Shown here: piece by piece, positions 9,931 through 17,107 of the stretch
How positions within the stretch are numbered: position 1 is the stretch's first letter
How the letters are laid out: each line of letters opens with the position of its first letter
Origin: CADEGL01 sp050180485
Lineage (GTDB): Bacteria > Pseudomonadota > Alphaproteobacteria > CADEGL01
Length of the DNA: 64,000 nucleotides
Reading direction: 5' to 3'
NCBI GenBank assembly: GCA_050180485.1
Contig: JBFXED010000015.1
Coordinates: forward strand, 24,400 to 88,399
The notes under the pieces: generated by a model
What the model was told of the DNA's origin: nothing
The model's database searches: none
The model's input: the letters and a program-made list of their open reading frames with translations, nothing else
Translations under genes and position numbers: made by a program

Positions 9931-11439
9931 ATGCCGATTCTCGTGCGGGGCGGGTTGGTGATCGCGGAGGGCGGCCGCATCGAGGGCGGCGCGGTGCGCA
10001 TCGAGGGCAACCGCATCGCCTGGATCGGCAAGGACGGCCAGGCGGCCGCGCGCGCCGACGCCCCCGGCACCACCGTGATCGACGCCAGCCGCGCCATCGT
10101 GCTGCCCGGCCTGATCAACGCCCACACCCATTCGAACGAAGCCTTCGAGCAGGGCGCCTACGACAACATGCCGCTCGAAGTGTGGATGATGCACAACATG
10201 CCGCCCTTCGGCATGAAGCGCCTGTCCGAGCGCGACCATTATCTGCGCACCATGCTCTGCGCGGTCGAGAGCATCCGCAGCGGCGTCACCACCATCCAGG
10301 ACGACATCCTGACCTTCTTCGAGCCCGAGGCCGTGGACGGCGCGGTGAATGCCTATCGCGACATCGGCCTGCACGCGGTCGTCACCGTCACCATGCTGGA
10401 TTGCGGCTTCCTCGACCGCCGCCCGTTCCTGCGCGAGCTGGTGCCGCCGGACCTGGCGGCCGAGCTCGACGCCTTGCCCGTGCCTGCGCGCGCCGAGCAG
10501 ATCGCGCTCTTCATGGATCATTTCCGCCGCTGGCACGCGCCGGAGAACGGCATCTCCATCATCCCCGCGCCCACCAGCCCCCAGCGCTGCTCCAACGAAC
10601 TGTTGCAGGAGGCGGCGGACATCGCGGCTCGCTACGACCTGGCCATGCACATCCACACCGACGAGACCAAGACGCAGGCCGTGGCCGCGCGCCACTTCTG
10701 GGGCAAGAGCCTGGTCGAGCGCCTTTCCGAACTCGGCGTGCTCTCGCCGCGCCTGTCGCTCAACCACGGCATCTGGCTGACGCCAAAGGATATCGGCCTC
10801 GTGGGCGAGGCCGGCTGCTCGGTCACCCACAACCCGCTCTCCAACATGAAGCTGGGCTCGGGCGTCTGCCCCGTGCGCGCGCTGCTCGACGCCGGCGCCA
10901 ACGTGGCCCTCGGCACCGACGGATTGTCCTCCAGCGACACGGCCGATCTGATGGAGGCGCTGCGCGCGGCGGCGCTGGTGCACAAGCTGGGCGGCTTCGA
11001 GCCCGAACGCTGGATCTCGGCGCACGAGGCGTTCCACATGGGCACGCACGGCGGCGCCGCCAGCACCAACATGGCCCACGACGTGGGCAGCCTGGCGGTG
11101 GGCAAGAAGGCCGACCTCATCCTGCTCGACCGCGACGCCTGGGGCTTCATCCCGCTCCACGACCCGATCCGCCAGATGGCCTATTCGGTCACCTCGGAAA
11201 CCGTCACCACCTCCATCATCGACGGCCGCATCGTGATGCGCGACCGCAAGCTGACGCTGGTGGACGAGGGGGCCCTAAAAGCCCAGGTGCAGGAGGCCGC
11301 CGAACGCTTCCGCCGCGACCACTGGCCCGCCCTGCAGGCCGGCGCCGCGCGCGTGGCGCCCTACATCCGCCAGATGCACGATAAGGCGACGGCGATGGAG
11401 ATTGATTTTGGGCATGAGCCACGGGTGAGGCCAGTATAA
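9931..11439 (+). CDS. Amidohydrolase of the TRZ/ATZ (guanine deaminase-like) superfamily
   Basis: This 502-residue zinc- or iron-dependent amidohydrolase has the classic metal ligands: NAHTH near residue 68-72 in LPGLINAHTHSNEAFEQG, HIHTDE near 240-245, the LNHGIWLT segment with the third His, and GTDGLSSSDT with the catalytic Asp. The N- and C-terminal strands form the composite beta-sandwich typical of cytosine/guanine deaminases and s-triazine hydrolases (VGKKADLILLD near the end). The protein would hydrolytically deaminate or dechlorinate an N-heterocycle. No neighbouring gene narrows the substrate. It is the last GC-rich gene before the AT-richer island. Confidence 0.87.
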   Translation: MPILVRGGLVIAEGGRIEGGAVRIEGNRIAWIGKDGQAAARADAPGTTVIDASRAIVLPGLINAHTHSNEAFEQGAYDNMPLEVWMMHNMPPFGMKRLSERDHYLRTMLCAVESIRSGVTTIQDDILTFFEPEAVDGAVNAYRDIGLHAVVTVTMLDCGFLDRRPFLRELVPPDLAAELDALPVPARAEQIALFMDHFRRWHAPENGISIIPAPTSPQRCSNELLQEAADIAARYDLAMHIHTDETKTQAVAARHFWGKSLVERLSELGVLSPRLSLNHGIWLTPKDIGLVGEAGCSVTHNPLSNMKLGSGVCPVRALLDAGANVALGTDGLSSSDTADLMEALRAAALVHKLGGFEPERWISAHEAFHMGTHGGAASTNMAHDVGSLAVGKKADLILLDRDAWGFIPLHDPIRQMAYSVTSETVTTSIIDGRIVMRDRKLTLVDEGALKAQVQEAAERFRRDHWPALQAGAARVAPYIRQMHDKATAMEIDFGHEPRVRPV

Positions 11440-11576
11440 AAGAAATAACGCCAATTCTCTAAGTAATCATGAAAAGCATAAGCGCCGCCTAGTAGTTATT
11501 CACTACTCGAACGCTTGCAACGACCCCCAAACAATGGTGAGTTTGAACAGTCGCCATAGATGAGCCGGGGCCGCCT
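11440..11576. other. AT-rich junction and likely promoter region of the defence island
   Basis: Base composition drops sharply right after the amidohydrolase stop. An exact 6-bp inverted repeat, AGTAGT (11491-11496) and ACTACT (11502-11507) with a 5-base loop, could be an operator. I see no convincing -35/-10 pair, no integrase gene and no tRNA end here. Confidence 0.4.
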
Positions 11577-12656
11577 ATGTTCGATGCCATTAGGAAAGAA
11601 TCATTAAAGAAGTTAATCGGCTACTTCATTAAAGGCAGCGATCGCCGCGCCATTTTTCTTACATCTATCATAATATTCGAAGCAGTAGTTTCTGCGAGTA
11701 CGATCGCAGAAGCAGCGGGGCCGTTCGAATTTTCCGGTTCCCTAGAGCCAGTTGTTGGTCGACTCAAATTTGAACTGACGCCCGGCTCAGGGTCGACATG
11801 CAAATTAATTAGTACTAGCGAGACCGGAGAAACGAATAAGAAGGTGACGATAACCCAAAATTTGCAAATTCTAATTAAGCAAGTTGGAGCTCAGAAAGCC
11901 GTCGAGATGACGGTCACGCAAAGCGGTACGCGACCGGCAATTGTGACGTCTTTTATAAATGCGGACGGTACGGTCGCGAAAATCGATGTCAAAGATTCTT
12001 CTGGAGCCGCACTTTCAGATTCTGATCAGCGCTTGAAGGACGAGTTGGAGAGAACATTTCAATCTCTTGGGCCGGTGGATCAACAGTTGTACGGAGCGGG
12101 TGACGGGATCACACCGTATCAACGAGGCAAGCTAGAGACCGCTTTCGACGAACAAGTCGAGGAATACATAATCACTCCGCTAGTCTCGGAGCAGCGCAAA
12201 AAAGATCCGACAGCTGAAATCAAATATGTCAAAGCGCCGTTATCGGGGGATTTCCCGCTTATTGGCACAACGATGATCGATGGCCACCGGCACCTTGTAT
12301 TCCAGGGCTCTTTGTCGGTGACCTACTATCTCAATGGTAAGCCACTAAAGATTTATACAGAGGGTTATCAAGTCGTTGATCAAGGTTCTGGTCTGGCTCA
12401 TCTGTCAGCGCAAAAAGTCTCGATGACTCTTTTGACCACATCAGTGGGCACGTCAGATTTTCCGCTCGTCATATTCGAGCAGAGAGGGTCGTGCGAGATC
12501 ACACGTAGTCTCACGCCCATCGCGCCACAAGCGGCACCTGCGACGACGCCTGGTGTTACTCAACGATTAGAAGCCGTGAACGATTTGCTTAGGCGCGGTC
12601 TAATTACCGAGCAAGAGGCCGCTGAAAAGCGAAAGGAAATTCTACGAGCGCTGTGA
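11577..12656 (+). CDS. Exported/membrane-anchored protein of unknown function with C-terminal SHOCT-like helix
   Basis: I do not recognise the core of this 359-residue protein. Residues 25-47 form one hydrophobic segment after a long basic N-region, ending in an AEA-type site, so it is either exported or anchored with its bulk outside. The middle (about 50-310) is rich in beta-type alternation and Ser/Thr. Cys75 and the Cys of RGSCEIT could form a disulfide. The last 30 residues (RLEAVNDLLRRGLITEQEAAEKRK) match the short SHOCT oligomerisation motif. Codon use is AT-rich like the next three genes, and only 21 bases separate it from the SIR2 gene, so the genes were probably acquired together. 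It might be a sensor or an accessory component of the defence module. Confidence 0.65.
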   Translation: MFDAIRKESLKKLIGYFIKGSDRRAIFLTSIIIFEAVVSASTIAEAAGPFEFSGSLEPVVGRLKFELTPGSGSTCKLISTSETGETNKKVTITQNLQILIKQVGAQKAVEMTVTQSGTRPAIVTSFINADGTVAKIDVKDSSGAALSDSDQRLKDELERTFQSLGPVDQQLYGAGDGITPYQRGKLETAFDEQVEEYIITPLVSEQRKKDPTAEIKYVKAPLSGDFPLIGTTMIDGHRHLVFQGSLSVTYYLNGKPLKIYTEGYQVVDQGSGLAHLSAQKVSMTLLTTSVGTSDFPLVIFEQRGSCEITRSLTPIAPQAAPATTPGVTQRLEAVNDLLRRGLITEQEAAEKRKEILRAL

Positions 12657-12677
12657 AACACAATTTTCAAATGATGG

Positions 12678-14021
12678 ATGTCTGAACATCGGCTTAATAA
12701 GGGGGCCAAAGTGGCAGAGAATCCCAAGGGCAATGCTCCAGACCTAACGTTCAAGTTCCTAAAAGGAGGCGAAAATGCCGTCTCCCCCAAAAGTGGTCAG
12801 CACTTTGATTGGGGCACGGCGGCTGCAACCGTGCGGGAGCATCTCAGTGATGCAATGAATACGAGAAACGTCGCATTTCTCATGGGATCGGGCTGTTCTT
12901 CTTATCTGAGTGAGAAAAAGGCGCAACTTGGAATCCCAACGATGGCGCCAATGGCTCAGGAGTTTTTGGGGAAAAAGGGTTCGGGTAATAGTGAATTCAT
13001 CACTGCGTCGGAGGATGCCCTACTTAAGGAAAAGCTAGGTCTGGATGTTGGAAATGAGAAATTTGAGAAAAATCTCGAACGGTTGATGGAGGTTCTATAC
13101 GCGTATGACTTCGTTCTAAGTGGGAGCGGAAACAAAACTCTCTCGGGTGCAGCAAAAACTGTAAGTGACGTTATAAAGAAAATTTCGAAGTTCGTAGTGA
13201 AGTGTTGTTCGGAAGGTGCTTTTGCAAAGTCGGACCAAACGGTTTGCGACCTTTATCAAAATTTTTATCGCAAACTCGTTTATCGCGACCGTGCTCTGCC
13301 TATACCTTGGATATTTACTACCAATTATGACCTTTTCAACGAGGTCGCTATGGATCGCCTCAGTATTCCATATGGCAACGGTTTTTCGGGCACGGTTGAG
13401 AGGCGGTTTAACCCGGCCACATTCCGTCATTCACTTGCGGAGCAACTAGATATAACGAGCCGTAAGTGGAGTGCCGTCGATAGTTTTGTCTATCTTTGCA
13501 AATTACACGGCTCGATTAACTGGGTGGATCGAGAAGGCGGATTGTTCCCGATCCAAGAGACACAGTCGGTGGCATCTAATTCAGAAAGGGTGATGATTTA
13601 TCCGACGCCAGCGAAGCAAAATGCCAGTTTCGCATCTCCGTATTCCGACCTGTTTAGAGAGTTTCAGTCGCGTGTTGTGCGCGATCAGAGTGTTTTATTC
13701 GTGCTCGGATATAGCTTTGCGGACGAGCATGTAAATAACATTATCTTTCAAGCATTAACTGTGCCGACCTTTCGCATGATTGCATTTGCGCCTCTCGAGC
13801 TTCCAGGGGTTGTGACGCAGTTGGCAGCGCTCAATGATCCAAGAATTTGGTTTATTGGTGGCGGAGGCCCTAACGAGAATCGCTTTGCTCATTACTTCGA
13901 CACCTTTGTCGAGCATTTTATGCCGGAAACGCCCAGCGACAAGATCGATAAGGCGATTACAAAAGTTCTCGAAAATTTCGTCGCGCGAAAAGGCAAAGAA
14001 AGTAAGTCCGATGGCGTCTGA
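12678..14021 (+). CDS. SIR2-family NADase-like protein of a SIR2-HerA defence system
   Basis: This 447-residue protein has a SIR2 Rossmann-type NAD-binding core. Visible motifs are FLMGSGCS (67-74), the nucleotide-binding glycine loop; FTTNYD (213-218), with the Asn and Asp that line the NAD pocket; KLHGSINW (275-282), whose His277 matches the catalytic histidine; and GYSFADEH (344-351). This is the defence-type SIR2 layout, which hydrolyses NAD+ to stop phage growth, and not a classical deacetylase: the zinc-ribbon CxxC pairs are absent. The next gene is a HerA ATPase overlapping by 11 nt, the known two-gene SIR2-HerA arrangement. A start at GTG 12711, preceded by AGGGGG, is an alternative. 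Composition is clearly foreign to the surrounding genome. Confidence 0.88.
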   Translation: MSEHRLNKGAKVAENPKGNAPDLTFKFLKGGENAVSPKSGQHFDWGTAAATVREHLSDAMNTRNVAFLMGSGCSSYLSEKKAQLGIPTMAPMAQEFLGKKGSGNSEFITASEDALLKEKLGLDVGNEKFEKNLERLMEVLYAYDFVLSGSGNKTLSGAAKTVSDVIKKISKFVVKCCSEGAFAKSDQTVCDLYQNFYRKLVYRDRALPIPWIFTTNYDLFNEVAMDRLSIPYGNGFSGTVERRFNPATFRHSLAEQLDITSRKWSAVDSFVYLCKLHGSINWVDREGGLFPIQETQSVASNSERVMIYPTPAKQNASFASPYSDLFREFQSRVVRDQSVLFVLGYSFADEHVNNIIFQALTVPTFRMIAFAPLELPGVVTQLAALNDPRIWFIGGGGPNENRFAHYFDTFVEHFMPETPSDKIDKAITKVLENFVARKGKESKSDGV

Positions 14022-16002
14022 TGATGCGCGTAGGGTTGTCGGTAAGGTCGTTTCCGTTTCAGCAGATAGATTCGTTGTCGAGCTATTAAGAGGAAGCGAC
14101 AACTTTACGGTTGTCGGGTTCGATGACATTCACTATGTCGCTCGACTGGGATCATTCATAATTATTCCAGTACAGTCGGAGTATGTGGTTTCTGAAGTTG
14201 TTGGTTTAAGGGAAAAGGATTCTGCGGTTGGCCGGTCTGCAGTTGATGAAATAGACGGATTCGATAAAGCGGCTTCGGCGAAGTATCTAGACCTCGTCCC
14301 GGTAGGAATGCTTCCGCAAGCTCGCGATGGTGAATTCCGTTTTGGTGTTTCGATTTTTCCATCTTTGTATGCTGATGCTCTCTACGTTCTCGATAATGAG
14401 TTGGATCGAATTTTCGAAGTTGCTGGGTGGGAAGAAGTAGCATCGAAAGATGGAAAATTTACACGCTATAAGGCTCTAACAATTGGGAGTTCGGTAATTT
14501 TTCAGGGGTATGAGTTAAAAGTGCGCGTCGATGAATTTTTCGGTGGGCACGTCGCGGTGCTGGGTAATACGGGAAGTGGTAAGTCTTGCACTGTAGCTAC
14601 GATTCTACAGTCACTTTTTGAGAAAGAAAAAGAATACAGTGCCCGCGGAGCGACTTTTATTTTGCTTGACGTGAACGGCGAATACCGACGCGCATTTGTA
14701 AAGTTACCGCGAAAAATTAAGCGACTTTATTTGAAGATCGCGCGCAATCCTGACGACCCGGCGCCCGAGCCATCAGATGATCTTGAGGAGACAGGCACAT
14801 TTCGTCTTCCGCACTGGTTTATGTCAGTGGAGGAATGGGAACTCCTTCTTCGCGCAAGTGAGCGTACACAGCAACCTGTATTGCGCACAGCGTTGGGTTT
14901 ATCCACGCTATTTGCAAAAGGAAGTGACGCGAAGCTTGACGGGCTGCGTAATCACATAATCGCGTCTTGCGTACAGGTCATTCTCCATGGGGATGCGGGT
15001 AGTGCGGCGAAAGCTGATCAAATTAGAGCGCTGTTAGCCGCTTTTCACACGACAAAAATAAATCTCGATACAGTGCGCGAGATGATCGCCATTAGTTATG
15101 CCGAGATGGCTGACGTCGAAGCGCTGGGCGAGTTTCTCAAAGGCTGTCTGCAAAAAGACGCCTCCATTCCAAACTACGAAAACATCCAGTTCGAGTTCTC
15201 TCATCTTGGAGACGCATTGGAGTTGGCATTGCTTTATGAAGAGTCTCATGGAAATAGGCAGATACGTGAATACTGCTCGCAAATGCTGACGCGCTTTAAG
15301 TGGATAAGGGATCGCGAGGAGTTTGCTTTCATTCGCGTGCCGATTTCCGCACTAAAGGAACATGAAAAGCGTGCTGATCATTTTGTCGAACATTTTTTGG
15401 GTCTGGAGCGACATTCGGGAGGTTTTTATAAGAAGAGCTCGCAGATTATCGTTCTGGATATGAATGAAGCAGCCGATGAGGTTGTCGAAGTCGCTTCAGC
15501 AGTTATGTCTAGGATGGTGTTTGATCGACTTCGTCGAGCAGATCCGCGCAATAGACTGCCCATCAATTTGGTATTGGAGGAGGCGCACCGTTATGTGGCT
15601 GAGCGTCCCTCTCGCTACGCGATAGATGCTAACAAGATTTTTGAGCGTATCGCGAAAGAAGGACGAAAATACGGAATGTTTCTTTTAATCGCTTCGCAGC
15701 GTCCGAGTGAACTGTCACACACGGTGCTGTCTCAATGTTCAAATTTCGTGATTCATAGAATTCAGAATCCGGATGACCTTATTCACATTCGCCAAATGAC
15801 GCCATTTGTGTCGGAGACGGTTATGAGGCGCCTGCCCTCGTTGCCAAAGCAGCACGCTCTTATATTCGGCAATGCTGTCAATCTTCCGACTACTTTTAAG
15901 GTTCGGGATGTGGATCCGAGGCCGAAAAGCGATGACGCTGCTATACGGGAGCTTTGGTTTAAAGCGGAAGGCGAGCCTACGGAACTGCCTATCCCAGGTT
16001 AA
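14011..16002 (+). CDS. HerA/FtsK-type ATPase of a SIR2-HerA defence system
   Basis: This 663-residue protein has an N-terminal HAS-barrel-like domain (about 8-65), then a HerA-type RecA/FtsK ATPase. The Walker A is GNTGSGKS (185-192), the LLDVNGEYR segment (218-226) is typical of HerA, and the Walker B is NLVLEEAH (519-526). SQRPSEL (562-568) and QCSNFVIHRIQNPDD (575-589) follow; these are sensor and arginine-finger regions seen in archaeal HerA. Such ATPases form hexamers and, in the described anti-phage systems, assemble with a SIR2 partner. The ATG at 14011 lies inside the SIR2 coding end (11-nt overlap), consistent with translational coupling. There is no NurA nuclease gene, which separates it from DNA-repair HerA-NurA. 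Confidence 0.9.
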   Translation: MASDDARRVVGKVVSVSADRFVVELLRGSDNFTVVGFDDIHYVARLGSFIIIPVQSEYVVSEVVGLREKDSAVGRSAVDEIDGFDKAASAKYLDLVPVGMLPQARDGEFRFGVSIFPSLYADALYVLDNELDRIFEVAGWEEVASKDGKFTRYKALTIGSSVIFQGYELKVRVDEFFGGHVAVLGNTGSGKSCTVATILQSLFEKEKEYSARGATFILLDVNGEYRRAFVKLPRKIKRLYLKIARNPDDPAPEPSDDLEETGTFRLPHWFMSVEEWELLLRASERTQQPVLRTALGLSTLFAKGSDAKLDGLRNHIIASCVQVILHGDAGSAAKADQIRALLAAFHTTKINLDTVREMIAISYAEMADVEALGEFLKGCLQKDASIPNYENIQFEFSHLGDALELALLYEESHGNRQIREYCSQMLTRFKWIRDREEFAFIRVPISALKEHEKRADHFVEHFLGLERHSGGFYKKSSQIIVLDMNEAADEVVEVASAVMSRMVFDRLRRADPRNRLPINLVLEEAHRYVAERPSRYAIDANKIFERIAKEGRKYGMFLLIASQRPSELSHTVLSQCSNFVIHRIQNPDDLIHIRQMTPFVSETVMRRLPSLPKQHALIFGNAVNLPTTFKVRDVDPRPKSDDAAIRELWFKAEGEPTELPIPG

Positions 16003-16036
16003 AGTATCGAGGATTCACCGGAGCCGCCGGAGTCTA

Positions 16037-16393
16037 ATGATGGCATCGCGCTGGATTCGACGCAGAGAGCACGTTCGGCACGTTAGGTCGGGTCAAAAAG
16101 TCTACGTGCGAACGAGCTGGGCAATATATAACGAAATTGAATCTCGACATAAAAGCCGCTACCGACATAAGTGCCCGAGCTGCGGGGCGGGCGTGATTAG
16201 TGTTCGCATGCCCAACGGCGGATGGGCTCACTTCGAGGCAGGTAAAGGCCTCGGCCGTGTTAAGCACCCTTGTTTTAATAGAGGGGAGGGTTTATCGCGA
16301 CGGCGAGATAATGCGACGCGTGACCTGTTCGAAGATAGTCAGCCATCTGATACTCATGCCCCTTCACCTCATCAAACTCTGCGTCGGTGTTGA
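16037..16393 (+). CDS. Small zinc-ribbon-like protein downstream of HerA
   Basis: This is a 118-residue basic protein of unknown function. The N-terminal half reads REHVRHVRSGQKVYVRTSW. It is followed by Cys46-x2-Cys49 (KCPSCGAG), a PNGGWAHFE stretch with a His, and His77-x-Cys79 (KHPCF), which together could bind one zinc. The frame continues into an Asp/Glu-containing tail (TRDLFEDSQP) and ends 38 bases inside the DUF1489 gene. Its start is 35 bases after the HerA stop and its codon use matches the AT-rich island, so it may belong to the same operon. It may be a nucleic-acid-binding accessory protein; the last 20-30 residues may be host sequence captured at the island edge. Confidence 0.6.
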   Translation: MMASRWIRRREHVRHVRSGQKVYVRTSWAIYNEIESRHKSRYRHKCPSCGAGVISVRMPNGGWAHFEAGKGLGRVKHPCFNRGEGLSRRRDNATRDLFEDSQPSDTHAPSPHQTLRRC

Positions 16394-16790
16394 TTCCATC
16401 GACGAGCTGGCCGACTGGCAGCGGCGCCGCGCGGCGGAGCAGCGCAAGCGCGGAAAGAAGCCGGTCTTGCGCCACCGCACCCGCTCCATGCCCCAGCGGC
16501 GCGACGAAGTGCTGGACGGCGGCTCGCTCTATTGGGTCATCAAGGGGCTGGTCCAGGTGCGGCAGAAAATCATCGGCCTGGTGCCGGTGACGGACAAGGA
16601 GGGCGGCTCGATGTGCGAGATCCGCTATGCCCCGCGCCTCATCCGCGTCGAGCTGCGGCCGCAGCGGCCGTTCCAGGGCTGGCGCTATCTGGAGGCGGAC
16701 GCGGCGCCGCCCGATCTGGTCAGGGGCGCCAAGGCCGACAATCTGCCCGGCGCGATGGCGGCCGAGCTGCGCTCGCTGGGGTTGTTGTAA
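16356..16790 (+). CDS. DUF1489-family protein
   Basis: This 144-residue protein opens with MPLHLIKLCVGVDSIDELADW, the hallmark start of the DUF1489 family, which is almost confined to Alphaproteobacteria. The later segments GGSLYWVIKGLVQVRQKIIGL and CEIRYAPRLIRVELRPQRPFQGWRYLE are also typical, and the length fits. The biochemical role of the family is not known to me. It is GC-rich, so it belongs to the resident chromosome, and its start overlaps the end of the island's last gene; its native promoter has probably been displaced or replaced by the insertion. Confidence 0.88.
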   Translation: MPLHLIKLCVGVDSIDELADWQRRRAAEQRKRGKKPVLRHRTRSMPQRRDEVLDGGSLYWVIKGLVQVRQKIIGLVPVTDKEGGSMCEIRYAPRLIRVELRPQRPFQGWRYLEADAAPPDLVRGAKADNLPGAMAAELRSLGLL

Positions 16791-16800
16791 TTTTTCAATT

Positions 16801-16938
16801 GTCGCCCCGGACATCGATCCGCTTTGCGGCTCGATCCGGGGTCCAGCGCCGGCCGTCTGGCCGGCATGAGACTCTTGGCGCGCTACGCGCGACTGATCGA
16901 CGTATACGTCGATCGGCTCGGGGGCCGGGGTGACGATA
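16801..16938. repeat. Composite intergenic repeat with a 20-bp perfect palindrome, copy 2
   Basis: This element starts ten bases after the DUF1489 stop. It has a CCCCGGA...TCCGGGG hairpin (about 16804-16841), a GCCGGCCG dyad, and the same perfect palindrome as copy 1 at 16895-16914, ending GGCCGGGGTGACG. It has the same orientation as the copy at 9604-9722, so the two are direct repeats about 7.2 kb apart. The rest of the 317-base gap up to putA shows no gene; a ribosome-binding AAGGGA lies just before putA. Confidence 0.85.
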
Positions 16939-17107
16939 AAAAAAGGGGGGCCGGATGGCGGTGGCTTGCGTCCAGAAATCCCCACCCAAAGCATTAGTAT
17001 TCCCACGTCTTTCCCGCGCCCGCGCGACCGATTAGGTTGCGGCCTATTCTCCTTTATATGCCCCGGCCGGTCCCGCCGGCGGGGCCGCTATCCCAAGGGA
17101 ACCGCCC

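Noticed and set aside
11440..11576. Attachment site or tRNA remnant at the left island border
   Set aside because: No tRNA-like cloverleaf and no short direct repeat matching the right border was found by eye.
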